64,000 nucleotides of DNA from MGBC120314 sp051877855 (GTDB lineage: Bacteria; Bacillota; Clostridia; Lachnospirales; Lachnospiraceae): assembly GCA_051877855.1 (NCBI GenBank), contig JBJEJH010000030.1, forward strand, positions 42,866 through 106,865, in the 5' to 3' direction. This document shows positions 7,926 through 16,031 of the stretch, piece after piece (within the stretch, counting starts at the first letter, position 1; every line of letters begins with the position of its first letter). Under the pieces are notes generated by a model. The model did no database searches and was not told where the DNA came from. It saw only the letters and a list, made by a program, of their open reading frames with translations. The position numbers and the translations under genes were made by a program.

Positions 7926-8693
7926 ATGTATCATTTTTTTGTGCAGGATGATGCTTTTTATGAAGAAAATAAAATACGTATCACAGGGGACGATGTGAAC
8001 CACATGAAGAATGTTCTTCGCCTTAAGGAGGGAGAACAGGTGGTTATCAGTTGTCCGCAGGGACAGGAACATTCCGGGGATGTGGATTATTATTGTCATG
8101 TGGAGGAACTTCTGAAGGAGGAAGTAATTCTTGGTATCGACTGGACGGAGGAAGGTCGTGAACTTGAGAATCAGATTTATCTTTTTCAGGGACTTCCAAA
8201 GAGTGATAAGATGGAACTCATCATTCAAAAGGCGGTAGAACTGGGAGCATATGAAATTATTCCGGTTGCCATGAAGCGTTCCGTAGTGAAGATTGAGCCA
8301 AAGAAAGAGGAATCCAAGATCAAGCGTTGGCAGGGAATTGCAGAAAGTGCTGCAAAGCAGAGTAAGCGCAGTATTATTCCCCGCGTTGCACCGGTGATGA
8401 CCTATGGTGAAGCCTTAGAATATGCAAAAAATCTTGATGTGAAGATGATGCCTTATGAGAATGCCCGGGGGATCGCAGAGACAAGACGTGTGATCGGTGG
8501 GATTGAAAAGGAGCAGTCCATCGGTATATTGATTGGTCCTGAGGGCGGATTTGACCCGGATGAGGTTGAAAAGGCAAAGAATATGGGATATTTACCATTA
8601 TCTTTGGGAAAACGAATTTTACGAACAGAAACTGCCGGAATGATGATGCTTTCAGTGCTGATGTATAGTCTGGAAGATTCGTTTGGACAGTAG
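7926..8693 (+). CDS. rsmE: 16S rRNA (uracil-1498-N3) methyltransferase
   Basis: SPOUT-class methyltransferase, 255 residues, that methylates U1498 of 16S rRNA. An N-terminal PUA-like domain (about 1-70, with HMKNVLRLKEGEQV) precedes the SPOUT domain, where the SAM-binding trefoil knot is recognisable: ILIGPEGGFDPDEVEKA near 203 and LGKRILRTETAGMMML near 228. It sits between prmA and the cysteine desulfurase gene with gaps of 20 and 8 bases, consistent with one transcript. Confidence 0.96.
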   Translation: MYHFFVQDDAFYEENKIRITGDDVNHMKNVLRLKEGEQVVISCPQGQEHSGDVDYYCHVEELLKEEVILGIDWTEEGRELENQIYLFQGLPKSDKMELIIQKAVELGAYEIIPVAMKRSVVKIEPKKEESKIKRWQGIAESAAKQSKRSIIPRVAPVMTYGEALEYAKNLDVKMMPYENARGIAETRRVIGGIEKEQSIGILIGPEGGFDPDEVEKAKNMGYLPLSLGKRILRTETAGMMMLSVLMYSLEDSFGQ

Positions 8694-8701
8694 GAGGAGA
8701 T

Positions 8702-9868
8702 ATGCAGGTCTATTTTGATAATTCAGCAACCACAAGATGTATTCCCAAAGTGCGGGAAGTGATGGATAAGATTTATGATGAGGATTACGGTAATCCGTCT
8801 TCTCTTCATATGATGGGAGTCCGTGCCGAGAAGTATTTGAAGGAATCACGGGAGGCTATTGCCAGGATTCTGAAAGTGAATGAGAAGGAAATTCTTTTCA
8901 CCTCCGGAGGAACGGAATCCAATAATATGGCCATTATCGGATGTGCCATGGCCAATAAGCGTTCGGGTAATCATATTATCACAAGTTCCATCGAGCATGC
9001 GGCAGTTCTGGAACCGATGAAATTTCTTGAGGAACAGGGATTCCGGGTTACCTATCTTCCGGTGGATGCAAATGGTGTGGTGGATCTTAAAGTCTTGCGG
9101 GAGGCAATTTGTGACGAGACGATTCTGGTATCCGTCATGGCGGTAAACAATGAAATCGGAACCATCGAACCATTTGAGGAAATCAGCAGGATTCTTAAAG
9201 AAAAGAATTCCAAGGCTTATTTTCATGTGGATGCCATTCAGGCTTTTGGAAAATTAAATCTATATCCAAAACGTATGGGAATTGACATGCTTTCTGTCAG
9301 CGCTCATAAGATTAACGGACCAAAGGGTGTTGGTTTCTTATATATTAATGAGAAAGTTAAGATTAAACCGTTGATTCTCGGAGGCGGTCAGCAGCATGGA
9401 ATGCGTTCGGGTACGGACAATGTTCCCGGTGTTGCCGGCCTTTCCAAGGCAGCACAGATTGCTTATGAGGATTTTGCCAATAAGCAGAAACATCTGTATG
9501 AACTTCGCCGTTATATGATTGATGGATTGAAGACCATTGAAGGCGTAAGAATTAATGGTTTTTCTGAAAAAGAGGATGATGATAAAGCAGCACCACATAT
9601 CGTCAGTGTAAGTTTTGCCAAGGTTCGTAGTGAAGTTCTTCTTCATGCACTGGAAGATAAGGGAATCTATGTGTCTGCCGGATCGGCCTGTTCGTCGAAC
9701 AAACCGTCCTTGAGTAAGACGCTGTTAAGTACCAATACACCGAAGGAAGTGATTGAATCCACGGTGCGTATGAGCTTTGAGGTATCCAATACCTTTGAAG
9801 AAATCGATTATTGTCTGGAGACCCTCAGGGAACTGATTCCTGTGCTTCAGAAATATGTAAGAAAATAG
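8702..9868 (+). CDS. Cysteine desulfurase, NifS-like, probably ThiI partner
   Basis: PLP enzyme of 388 residues that takes sulfur from cysteine as a protein persulfide. The PLP lysine is K203 in SVSAHKINGPKG; the conserved HVDAIQ is near 175; the persulfide Cys is C330 in SAGSACSSN. The short active-site loop is typical of IscS/NifS-type group I enzymes. thiI follows 44 bases downstream, the same pairing as nifZ-thiI in Bacillus subtilis, where this desulfurase feeds ThiI for 4-thiouridine in tRNA. No iscU-like scaffold gene is adjacent, which favours that specialised role. AGGAGG precedes the ATG. Confidence 0.92.
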   Translation: MQVYFDNSATTRCIPKVREVMDKIYDEDYGNPSSLHMMGVRAEKYLKESREAIARILKVNEKEILFTSGGTESNNMAIIGCAMANKRSGNHIITSSIEHAAVLEPMKFLEEQGFRVTYLPVDANGVVDLKVLREAICDETILVSVMAVNNEIGTIEPFEEISRILKEKNSKAYFHVDAIQAFGKLNLYPKRMGIDMLSVSAHKINGPKGVGFLYINEKVKIKPLILGGGQQHGMRSGTDNVPGVAGLSKAAQIAYEDFANKQKHLYELRRYMIDGLKTIEGVRINGFSEKEDDDKAAPHIVSVSFAKVRSEVLLHALEDKGIYVSAGSACSSNKPSLSKTLLSTNTPKEVIESTVRMSFEVSNTFEEIDYCLETLRELIPVLQKYVRK

Positions 9869-9912
9869 TATGTAGGAAAATTTTAAAGAAATCGATAGAA
9901 AGTAGGAGAAAA

Positions 9913-11097
9913 ATGTACAAGGCTTTTTTGATTAAGTATGGGGAAATCGGTGTCAAGGGAAAGAACCGTCATCTTTTTGAGGATGCGTTAGTTCGACAGA
10001 TTCGGAATTCCTTAAGAAAAGTGGAGGGAGAATTTGTTGTCAGCAAGGAAAATGGTCGTGTCTATGTGGAAGCAAAATCAGACTACGATTATGAGGATAC
10101 CTTGGAAGCAATCCGCCACGTCTTTGGAATTGTGGGTATCTGCCCGATGATTCAGGTAGAGGATGAGGGATTTGATGAACTTGCCAAAGTGGTGGTAGAA
10201 CACATCAATGAGGCATATCCGGACAAGAATTTCACTTTTAAGGTGGAGGCTCGCCGGGCGAGAAAGAATTATCCGCTGAATTCCATGGAAATTAATATGC
10301 AGATGGGAGAGAAAATCTTAGAGGCATTTGAAGATCAGGGAATGAGGGTGGATGTGCATAAGCCCGATGTGCTTGTGAATATTGAAATTCGTTCAAAGAT
10401 CAATATTTACTCTCAGGAAATTAAGGGTATCGGCGGTATGCCGGTGGGAACCAACGGTAAGGCAGTATTGCTTCTTTCCGGTGGTATTGACAGCCCGGTT
10501 GCCGGTTATATGGCGGCCAAGAGAGGTGTGGTACTGGATGCGGTATACTTTGATGCACCGCCTTATACCAGTGAGCGTGCAAAACAGAAAGTTGTAGATC
10601 TTGCACGTCTGGTTGCGCGATATACAGGACCGATCGCACTTCATATCGTGAAGCTTACGGATATTCAGTTATATATTTATGAACAGTGCCCGCATGATGA
10701 ACTGACCATTATCATGAAACGATATATGTACCGTATTGCACAGGATATCGCAAAACAGCATGATGCGGTTGCCCTGGTAACAGGAGAGAGTATTGGTCAG
10801 GTGTCCAGCCAGACATTACAGAGTCTTTCGGTTATCAACGAAGTGGCAGAAATTCCGGTAATCCGTCCTCTGGCATGTTTTGATAAGCAGGAAATTATTG
10901 ATCTTGCAGAAGAGATTGGAACTTATGAGACCTCCATTCAGCCTTTTGAAGATTGTTGTACAACTTTCGTAGCGAAGCACCCTGTTACGAAACCGAATCC
11001 GAATGTAATCCGAAAGTCCGAATCGAAACTTGCCGAAAAGATTGATGAACTTTATCAAACTGCGCTGACAACCGTTGAAACCATTCTGGTGGATTAA
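9913..11097 (+). CDS. thiI: tRNA 4-thiouridine synthase ThiI
   Basis: Sulfurtransferase that makes 4-thiouridine at tRNA position 8, 394 residues. An N-terminal ferredoxin-like domain (MYKAFLIKYGEIGVKGKNR) and THUMP domain (about 60-165) bind tRNA; the PP-loop ATP pyrophosphatase motif LLSGGIDSPVAGYM is near 183. There is no C-terminal rhodanese domain, as in other Firmicutes, so sulfur probably comes directly from the upstream desulfurase; EDCCTTFVAKHP near 350 holds conserved cysteines. The ATG at 9913 has GTAGGAG upstream, and the longer open frame overlapping the previous gene is not needed. Confidence 0.95.
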   Translation: MYKAFLIKYGEIGVKGKNRHLFEDALVRQIRNSLRKVEGEFVVSKENGRVYVEAKSDYDYEDTLEAIRHVFGIVGICPMIQVEDEGFDELAKVVVEHINEAYPDKNFTFKVEARRARKNYPLNSMEINMQMGEKILEAFEDQGMRVDVHKPDVLVNIEIRSKINIYSQEIKGIGGMPVGTNGKAVLLLSGGIDSPVAGYMAAKRGVVLDAVYFDAPPYTSERAKQKVVDLARLVARYTGPIALHIVKLTDIQLYIYEQCPHDELTIIMKRYMYRIAQDIAKQHDAVALVTGESIGQVSSQTLQSLSVINEVAEIPVIRPLACFDKQEIIDLAEEIGTYETSIQPFEDCCTTFVAKHPVTKPNPNVIRKSESKLAEKIDELYQTALTTVETILVD

Positions 11098-11118
11098 ATT
11101 CTTCGGAATATTGATAAA

Positions 11119-11150
11119 TAAAAAAAGCCCATGAGTGTTGGCTCATGGGC
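11119..11150 (-). terminator. Intrinsic terminator of the HPr-like gene
   Basis: GCCCATGAG (11127-11135) pairs perfectly with CTCATGGGC (11142-11150). The A-run at 11119-11126 is a U-tract for - strand transcripts. There is no T-tract on the + side, so thiI read-through is not clearly stopped here. Confidence 0.85.
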
Positions 11151-11163
11151 ATATGTAATAAAA

Positions 11164-11397
11164 TTATTCTACGATATAAGGCTTTAAAACTTCAATGATA
11201 GTGTCTACTTCATCTTCAGCGTGAATATTGAGTTCTATTGGCTTAGAAAGATCAAGGCTGAAAATTCCCATGATAGACTTTGCATCGATAACATAACGAC
11301 CGGATACAAGATCAAAATCAACATCGAACTTTGTGATGTCGTTTACAAAGGATTTAACCTTATCAATAGAATTTAATGAGATTGAAACTGTTTTCAT
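11164..11397 (-). CDS. HPr-family protein lacking the active His (Crh-like)
   Basis: Small cytoplasmic protein of 77 residues with the HPr fold pattern. The region around the regulatory serine is intact, AKSIMGIFSLD with Ser41 aligning to HPr Ser46. The N-terminal G-x-HARP motif holding the PTS phosphorylation site His15 is absent; by spacing that position is Ser10/Ile11. Such proteins cannot carry PEP-derived phosphate but can be substrates of HPr kinase, as Bacillus subtilis Crh is, so a role in catabolite signalling is a reasonable inference. GGAGGT precedes the ATG (complement of 11395-11397). It has its own promoter and terminator. Confidence 0.8.
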   Translation of the reverse strand: MKTVSISLNSIDKVKSFVNDITKFDVDFDLVSGRYVIDAKSIMGIFSLDLSKPIELNIHAEDEVDTIIEVLKPYIVE

Positions 11398-11443
11398 ATC
11401 AAATACCTCCGTGATTGAGTGATTGAACTCACTGCCTATATTT

Positions 11444-11472
11444 ATATTAACTTTTGAGGTGGGATATGTCAA
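11444..11472 (-). promoter_or_regulatory. Sigma-A promoter of the HPr-like gene
   Basis: Read on the - strand: TTGACA (complement of 11467-11472), 17-base spacer, TAATAT (complement of 11444-11449). Confidence 0.8.
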
Positions 11473-11523
11473 TGAAAATGGTTCTTTTTCTTGCAAAAAA
11501 ATTTGTAAAGGGTGAGCGATAAA

Positions 11524-12843
11524 ATGAGGAGAGCAGCATTTCATAATTTGGGCTGTAAAGTGAATGCATATGAGACGGAAAGCATGGAGCAGATGCTTTC
11601 AAATGCGGGATATGAGATTGTGGATTTTGAGAAAGATGTAGCGGATGTGTATGTAATCAATACCTGCTCGGTGACGAATATTGCGGATCGTAAATCCCGT
11701 CAGATGTTACATCGTGCACGAAAGATGAATCCACAGGCCATTGTCATCGCTGCGGGATGCTATGCCCAGGGGGCAGCAGAAGAAATTTTAAGTGACGGTG
11801 CTGTGGACATCGTGGTTGGAAATAACCGCAAATTAGATATTCTTGCCATTATTGAGGCTTATGAGAAGGATCATGGCAGAAATCAGGACCTTTTGGACAT
11901 CGGAAAAGAGCAAGAGTATGAGGAATTGAAGATTAACCGGGTGGTGGAGCGTACCAGAGCATTTATCAAGGTGCAGGATGGATGCAATCAGTTTTGTACC
12001 TATTGCATAATTCCCTATGTAAGGGGAAGAATCAGAAGCAGAAAGGTATCGGATGTGCTGGATGAAGTGCGTACACTGGTGTCAGCCGGTTATAAGGAAG
12101 TGGTTCTTACCGGTATACATCTTAGTTCCTATGGTATGGAAAAGGATGCAAAGGAAGATACTTCACTGATTGAATTGATTGAAGCCGTAAGTCGGGTTGA
12201 GGGTGTAAAACGTATTCGCCTGGGTTCCCTGGAGCCTAGAATTGTGACCGAAGAATTTGTACAAAGAATAGCAGCGATCCCGCAGATGTGTCCTCATTTT
12301 CATCTTTCCCTGCAAAGTGGATGTGATACCACATTAAAGCGCATGAATCGACGCTACGATACTGCAGAATATACCTTGGGTTGCGAAATTCTTCGAAAGT
12401 ATTTTGATCATCCGGCGATTACTACAGATGTGATTGTGGGATTTCCGCAGGAGACAGCGGAGGAATTTGAGACAACAGTAAAGTTTCTTAAAGCTATCCA
12501 TTTCTTTGAAATGCATGTGTTTAAGTATTCCAGAAGGAAGGGAACGGTGGCGGACCGTATGGAAGGTCAGGTGGATGAGCGCGTTAAGAGTGAACGAAGC
12601 GATGTTCTTCTGGAATTGGAACGACAGATGTCTGATGAATATCGAAAAAATCTTATTGGTACAACCACAGAGGTATTGTTTGAAGAAAAGGTTACGATCA
12701 ACGACCGGGAGTATTATGTGGGACACACGAGGACTTATGTCCGTGTAGCGGTGGAAAGCGCAGAGAATCTGGAAAATGAGATTGTTCCGGTTTTGGTCAC
12801 CGCTCATCTTTTGGGGGATACGATGTTTGGAACCATGGGTTAA
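11524..12843 (+). CDS. mtaB: tRNA t6A37 methylthiotransferase
   Basis: Radical SAM enzyme of 439 residues that converts t6A37 to ms2t6A37 in tRNAs reading ANN codons. The N-terminal UPF0004 domain has the expected cysteines (LGCKVNAYE, NTCSVTN, AAGCYAQG) for one iron-sulfur cluster. The radical SAM motif CNQFCTYC at about residue 154 holds the second. A C-terminal TRAM domain ends the protein (YYVGHTRTYVRVAV). The ATG at 11524 is chosen over GTG at 11512 because AAAGGGTGAG just upstream fits as its ribosome site and homologues begin with this RRAAFHNLGC pattern. Confidence 0.92.
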   Translation: MRRAAFHNLGCKVNAYETESMEQMLSNAGYEIVDFEKDVADVYVINTCSVTNIADRKSRQMLHRARKMNPQAIVIAAGCYAQGAAEEILSDGAVDIVVGNNRKLDILAIIEAYEKDHGRNQDLLDIGKEQEYEELKINRVVERTRAFIKVQDGCNQFCTYCIIPYVRGRIRSRKVSDVLDEVRTLVSAGYKEVVLTGIHLSSYGMEKDAKEDTSLIELIEAVSRVEGVKRIRLGSLEPRIVTEEFVQRIAAIPQMCPHFHLSLQSGCDTTLKRMNRRYDTAEYTLGCEILRKYFDHPAITTDVIVGFPQETAEEFETTVKFLKAIHFFEMHVFKYSRRKGTVADRMEGQVDERVKSERSDVLLELERQMSDEYRKNLIGTTTEVLFEEKVTINDREYYVGHTRTYVRVAVESAENLENEIVPVLVTAHLLGDTMFGTMG

Positions 12844-12909
12844 TTATTTTGTTGCAGGAATAGAATGTCCGATATGAAATTAGTTGCTGAATAAGTTGTG
12901 TAATACTAC

Positions 12910-12938
12910 TTGTTTTATTTCTTTTTTTATATTAGAAT
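12910..12938 (+). promoter_or_regulatory. Sigma-A promoter of the ireB-ruvX group
   Basis: TTGTTT (12910-12915), 17-base spacer, TAGAAT (12933-12938). It supports starting ireB at 12967 and not further upstream. Confidence 0.6.
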
Positions 12939-12966
12939 GGAATATGGATGTAAAGGACGTGATAAT

Positions 12967-13230
12967 ATGATGAATGACTTAACCAAAACACAATTTATAC
13001 AGATAGAGACATTTGCGGATCTTTCCGTATCGGAGATTATCGAGAAGGTTTATGTTGCACTGAAGGAGAAAGGTTATAATCCGGTGAACCAGATTGTTGG
13101 ATATATTATGTCCGGAGACCCAACCTATATCACCAGCCATAATAATGCGCGAAGTTTAATCATGAAGGTTGAACGGGATGAGATTGTGGAAGAGGTTTTG
13201 AAGTATTTTATTAAAAATAAGGGACTTTAG
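12967..13230 (+). CDS. ireB: IreB family regulatory phosphoprotein (UPF0297)
   Basis: Small protein of 87 residues matching UPF0297. The conserved block is EKGYNPVNQIVGYIMSGDPTYITSHNNAR in the second third. In Enterococcus faecalis IreB is a substrate of the kinase IreK and affects cephalosporin resistance; its molecular action is not well defined. It immediately precedes ruvX, the order also seen in Bacillus (yrzL-yrrK). AAGGA lies nine bases before the ATG at 12967. Confidence 0.9.
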   Translation: MMNDLTKTQFIQIETFADLSVSEIIEKVYVALKEKGYNPVNQIVGYIMSGDPTYITSHNNARSLIMKVERDEIVEEVLKYFIKNKGL

Positions 13231-13233
13231 GGT

Positions 13234-13653
13234 ATGCGTGTTTTAGGATTGGATTATGGAAGCAAAACGGTTGGTGTTGCAGTGAGTGATCCTATGATGA
13301 TTACGGCACAAGCGGTGGAGACCATTACGCGTAATGAGGAGAATAAGCTTCGTAAGACCTTGGCCCGTATTGAGGAATTGTGCCGGGAATATGAAGTGGA
13401 AAAGATTGTTCTGGGGTTGCCGAAGAATATGAATAACACCATGGGAGATCGCGCAGAGAAGTCTATGGAATTTAAGGCAATGCTGGAGCGTAGAACCGGT
13501 CTTCCGGTGGTGATGTGGGATGAACGTCTCACAACGGTTTCGGCAGAACGGGTTTTACAGGAGTCCGGAGTACGGAGAGAAAATCGAAAAGAATACATTG
13601 ACAGGATTGCTGCGGTGTTTATTCTGCAGAGTTTTTTAGATTGTAAGGCATAA
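13234..13653 (+). CDS. ruvX: RuvX/YqgF family RNase H-fold protein
   Basis: RNase H-fold protein of 139 residues, called a putative Holliday junction resolvase and also linked to 16S rRNA 5'-end maturation in Escherichia coli. Conserved acidic and glycine motifs are visible: LGLDYGSKTVGVAVSDP at the start, VLGLPKNMNNTMG in the middle and MWDERLTTVSAERVL near residue 92, with IDRIAAVFILQSFL at the end. It begins 3 bases after the ireB stop, so the two are translated from one message. Confidence 0.92.
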   Translation: MRVLGLDYGSKTVGVAVSDPMMITAQAVETITRNEENKLRKTLARIEELCREYEVEKIVLGLPKNMNNTMGDRAEKSMEFKAMLERRTGLPVVMWDERLTTVSAERVLQESGVRRENRKEYIDRIAAVFILQSFLDCKA

Positions 13654-13660
13654 CAATTGT

Positions 13661-13686
13661 GTGACATCATTTATGTCACGTATTTT
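13661..13686 (+). terminator. Possible weak terminator after ruvX
   Basis: GTGACAT (13661-13667) and ATGTCAC (13673-13679) form a seven-pair hairpin with a five-base loop, followed by GTATTTTTG. The T-run is short, so partial termination or a simple stem-loop are both possible. Confidence 0.4.
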
Positions 13687-13718
13687 TGCATAGGTTAACA
13701 TGGGATGGTGTAAATAAT

Positions 13719-13982
13719 ATGGAGAAGATTACATTTGTCGGGGACGACAATGAAAATATGGAATTATATGTAATTGAAGAAACAAAAATTAACGGAGTTC
13801 ACTATATACTTGTCACAGATAACGATGATGAGGATTCTGATGCAGAGTGCTACATTTTGAAGGACGTTTCAAGTGAGCAGGATGAAGACGCAGTTTATGA
13901 GGCTGTGGAAGATGACGATGAATTGGACGCTGTGATGAAGTTATTTGAGAAACTTCTGGATGATACAGATATTGTAAAGTAA
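13719..13982 (+). CDS. DUF1292 family protein
   Basis: Acidic 87-residue protein of the DUF1292 (YrzB-like) family. It opens with MEKITFVGDDNENMELYVIEE and shows the family pattern of a beta-rich core followed by a very acidic tail (EDDDELDAVMKLFEKLLDD). Function unknown. In Bacillus the homologue also follows ruvX, so neighbourhood supports the call. The ATG at 13719 is preferred because the 11 extra residues of the longer frame do not fit the family and GGGATGG lies upstream. Confidence 0.85.
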   Translation: MEKITFVGDDNENMELYVIEETKINGVHYILVTDNDDEDSDAECYILKDVSSEQDEDAVYEAVEDDDELDAVMKLFEKLLDDTDIVK

Positions 13983-14003
13983 TTAGTATAGGAGAGTGTT
14001 ATT

Positions 14004-15671
14004 TTGAAAAAAGTGAATACAGAATCGAAGCTTAAGATCATTCCATTGGGTGGACTTGAGCAGATCGGAATGAATATGACTGCCTTCGAATATGGAGACA
14101 GTATTGTTGTTGTGGATTGCGGACTTTCGTTCCCGGACGATGAGATGTTGGGAATTGATTTGGTCATTCCGGACATCACTTATCTTAAGGATAATTATGA
14201 CAAGGTTAAGGGTTTTGTCATTACCCATGGCCATGAGGACCATATTGGTGCGATTCCTTATGTTCTTAGGGATATCAATGTACCAATTTATGGTACCAAG
14301 CTTACGATGGGGCTGATTGATTATAAGTTAAAAGAAGCCGACATGGATAAGAAGGTTAAGAGAAAGGTTATCAAATATGGTCAGTCCGTTAACCTTGGTT
14401 GTTTCCGTGTTGAATTTATCAGAACGAATCATAGTATTGCAGGAGCAGCCGCACTTGCGATTTATTCACCTGCCGGAATTGTTATTCATACCGGTGACTT
14501 TAAGGTGGATTACACACCGGTTTATGGTGCGCCGATTGACTTACAGAGACTGGGCGAGATTGGTAAGAAAGGCGTGCTTGCGTTGATGTCGGATAGTACT
14601 AATGCGGCAAAGCCTGGGTTTACCATGTCGGAAAGTTCGGTAGGAAAGACCTTTGATACATTATTTAATGATAATAGAAACAGTCGTATTATTGTTGCGA
14701 CTTTTGCATCCAATGTGGATCGTGTGCAGCAGATTATTAATTCCGCTTGTAAATATGGCCGTAAGGTTGTTATTGAAGGTCGAAGCATGGTGAATATCAT
14801 CAATGTTGCCAAGGAATTAGATTATCTTACCTATCCGGAGGGAACCATCATCGATGTGGAGATGATGAAGAATTATCCGGATGAGCAGATTGTTCTGATT
14901 ACCACAGGAAGCCAGGGTGAGTCCATGGCTGCACTTTCAAGAATGGCGGCATCCCTTCACCGTAAGGTTACCATTCATCCGGGAGACACGGTTATCTTCA
15001 GTTCCACACCAATTCCCGGTAATGAGAAGTCCGTGGCGAAGGTTATCAATGAATTGTCAATGAAGGGAGCCAAGGTTATTTTCCAGGATACCCATGTATC
15101 CGGACATGCCTGTGAGGAAGAATTGAAGCTGATTTATTCTCTGGTTCAGCCAAAGTATGCAATTCCGGTTCATGGTGAGTATCGTCATCTGGCAGCGAAT
15201 GGTGAGATTGCCGAGACAATGGGAATCCCTAAGGAGAACGTTTTCATCATGTTCAAGGGTGATGTGCTGGAACTGAATGAAGAATCTGCTGAAATTACGG
15301 GAACCGTCCAGACAGGAGCGGTCCTTGTAGATGGTCTTGGTGTTGGCGATGTTGGTAATATTGTATTAAGAGATCGTCAGAATTTAGCTGAAAACGGTAT
15401 TATTATTGTTGTTATGACCTTGGATAAGGGTGCAGGACAGTTGCTTGCAGGTCCGGACATCGTATCGAGAGGTTTTGTATATGTCAGAGAATCTGAGAAT
15501 CTCATTGAGAATGCCCGGATGGTTGTGGAAGAAGCTGTAGAGAACTGTCTTTACCGCAATGTAACGGACTGGGGTAAGATTAAGAATGTGGTAAAGGATT
15601 CTTTGAGCGATTACATGTGGAAAAATCTTAAGAGAACACCAATGATTCTTCCAATTATCATGGAGGTATAA
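14004..15671 (+). CDS. rnjA: Ribonuclease J
   Basis: Metallo-beta-lactamase/beta-CASP ribonuclease of 555 residues with endo- and 5'-exonuclease activity in mRNA decay and rRNA maturation. The metal-binding motif HGHEDH is at 75-80, with further ligands in RTNHSIAGA and HTGDFKVD near 155-160, and the beta-CASP region (SMVNIINVAKEL, GSQGES, IFSSTPIPGNE) in the middle. The C-terminal domain is intact. Start is TTG at 14004, with GGAGAG eight bases upstream. The YlbF-family gene starts two bases after the stop, a tight RNA-decay pairing. Confidence 0.95.
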   Translation: MKKVNTESKLKIIPLGGLEQIGMNMTAFEYGDSIVVVDCGLSFPDDEMLGIDLVIPDITYLKDNYDKVKGFVITHGHEDHIGAIPYVLRDINVPIYGTKLTMGLIDYKLKEADMDKKVKRKVIKYGQSVNLGCFRVEFIRTNHSIAGAAALAIYSPAGIVIHTGDFKVDYTPVYGAPIDLQRLGEIGKKGVLALMSDSTNAAKPGFTMSESSVGKTFDTLFNDNRNSRIIVATFASNVDRVQQIINSACKYGRKVVIEGRSMVNIINVAKELDYLTYPEGTIIDVEMMKNYPDEQIVLITTGSQGESMAALSRMAASLHRKVTIHPGDTVIFSSTPIPGNEKSVAKVINELSMKGAKVIFQDTHVSGHACEEELKLIYSLVQPKYAIPVHGEYRHLAANGEIAETMGIPKENVFIMFKGDVLELNEESAEITGTVQTGAVLVDGLGVGDVGNIVLRDRQNLAENGIIIVVMTLDKGAGQLLAGPDIVSRGFVYVRESENLIENARMVVEEAVENCLYRNVTDWGKIKNVVKDSLSDYMWKNLKRTPMILPIIMEV

Positions 15672-15673
15672 AA

Positions 15674-16015
15674 ATGAGCCGGGTAGATGAGCTTGCAGCA
15701 GAGTTAGCAGTTGCTATTGTGGAGAGTGAAGAGTACAAGATATTTATTCAGTGTAAAGAAGAAATTGCTAAGAATCCACAGCTCTATCAAGCAGTTAATG
15801 AGTTAAGAAAACATAATTTTGCGTTGCAGAACTCATCGGAAGAAATGGATATGTACGATGAAGTAGTAAAGATCTATGACAAGTACGCATATATTCGTAC
15901 TAATGTGGTAGCCAATCGTTTCCTTCGTTCTGAATTAAGCGTGTGCCGTATGGTGCAGGATGTTGTACGGACGATGGTGGAAAACGTTGATATCGGTGTA
16001 GATTTTTTAGATTAG
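15674..16015 (+). CDS. YlbF family protein
   Basis: Helical 113-residue protein of the YlbF/YmcA (RicF/RicA) family. In Bacillus subtilis these form the Y-complex that modulates RNase Y processing and influences sporulation, competence and biofilm. Here the gene directly follows RNase J (two-base gap), which supports a role in RNA turnover, though the partner is not shown. Typical segments are LAVAIVESEEYKIF and a C-terminal helix with SELSVCRMVQDVV. The specific paralogue cannot be told. Confidence 0.85.
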   Translation: MSRVDELAAELAVAIVESEEYKIFIQCKEEIAKNPQLYQAVNELRKHNFALQNSSEEMDMYDEVVKIYDKYAYIRTNVVANRFLRSELSVCRMVQDVVRTMVENVDIGVDFLD

Positions 16016-16031
16016 TTTGAGGGTGGTTTGA

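Noticed and set aside
9811..9912. Longer thiI reading overlapping the desulfurase gene
   Set aside because: The overlap is 58 bases in another frame, with no ribosome site; ATG 9913 has GTAGGAG.
13661..13686. TGTGACAT...ATGTCAC as a CRP/FNR operator
   Set aside because: Half-site spacing does not match TGTGA-N6-TCACA, and it follows a stop codon with a short T-run, so a hairpin is likelier.
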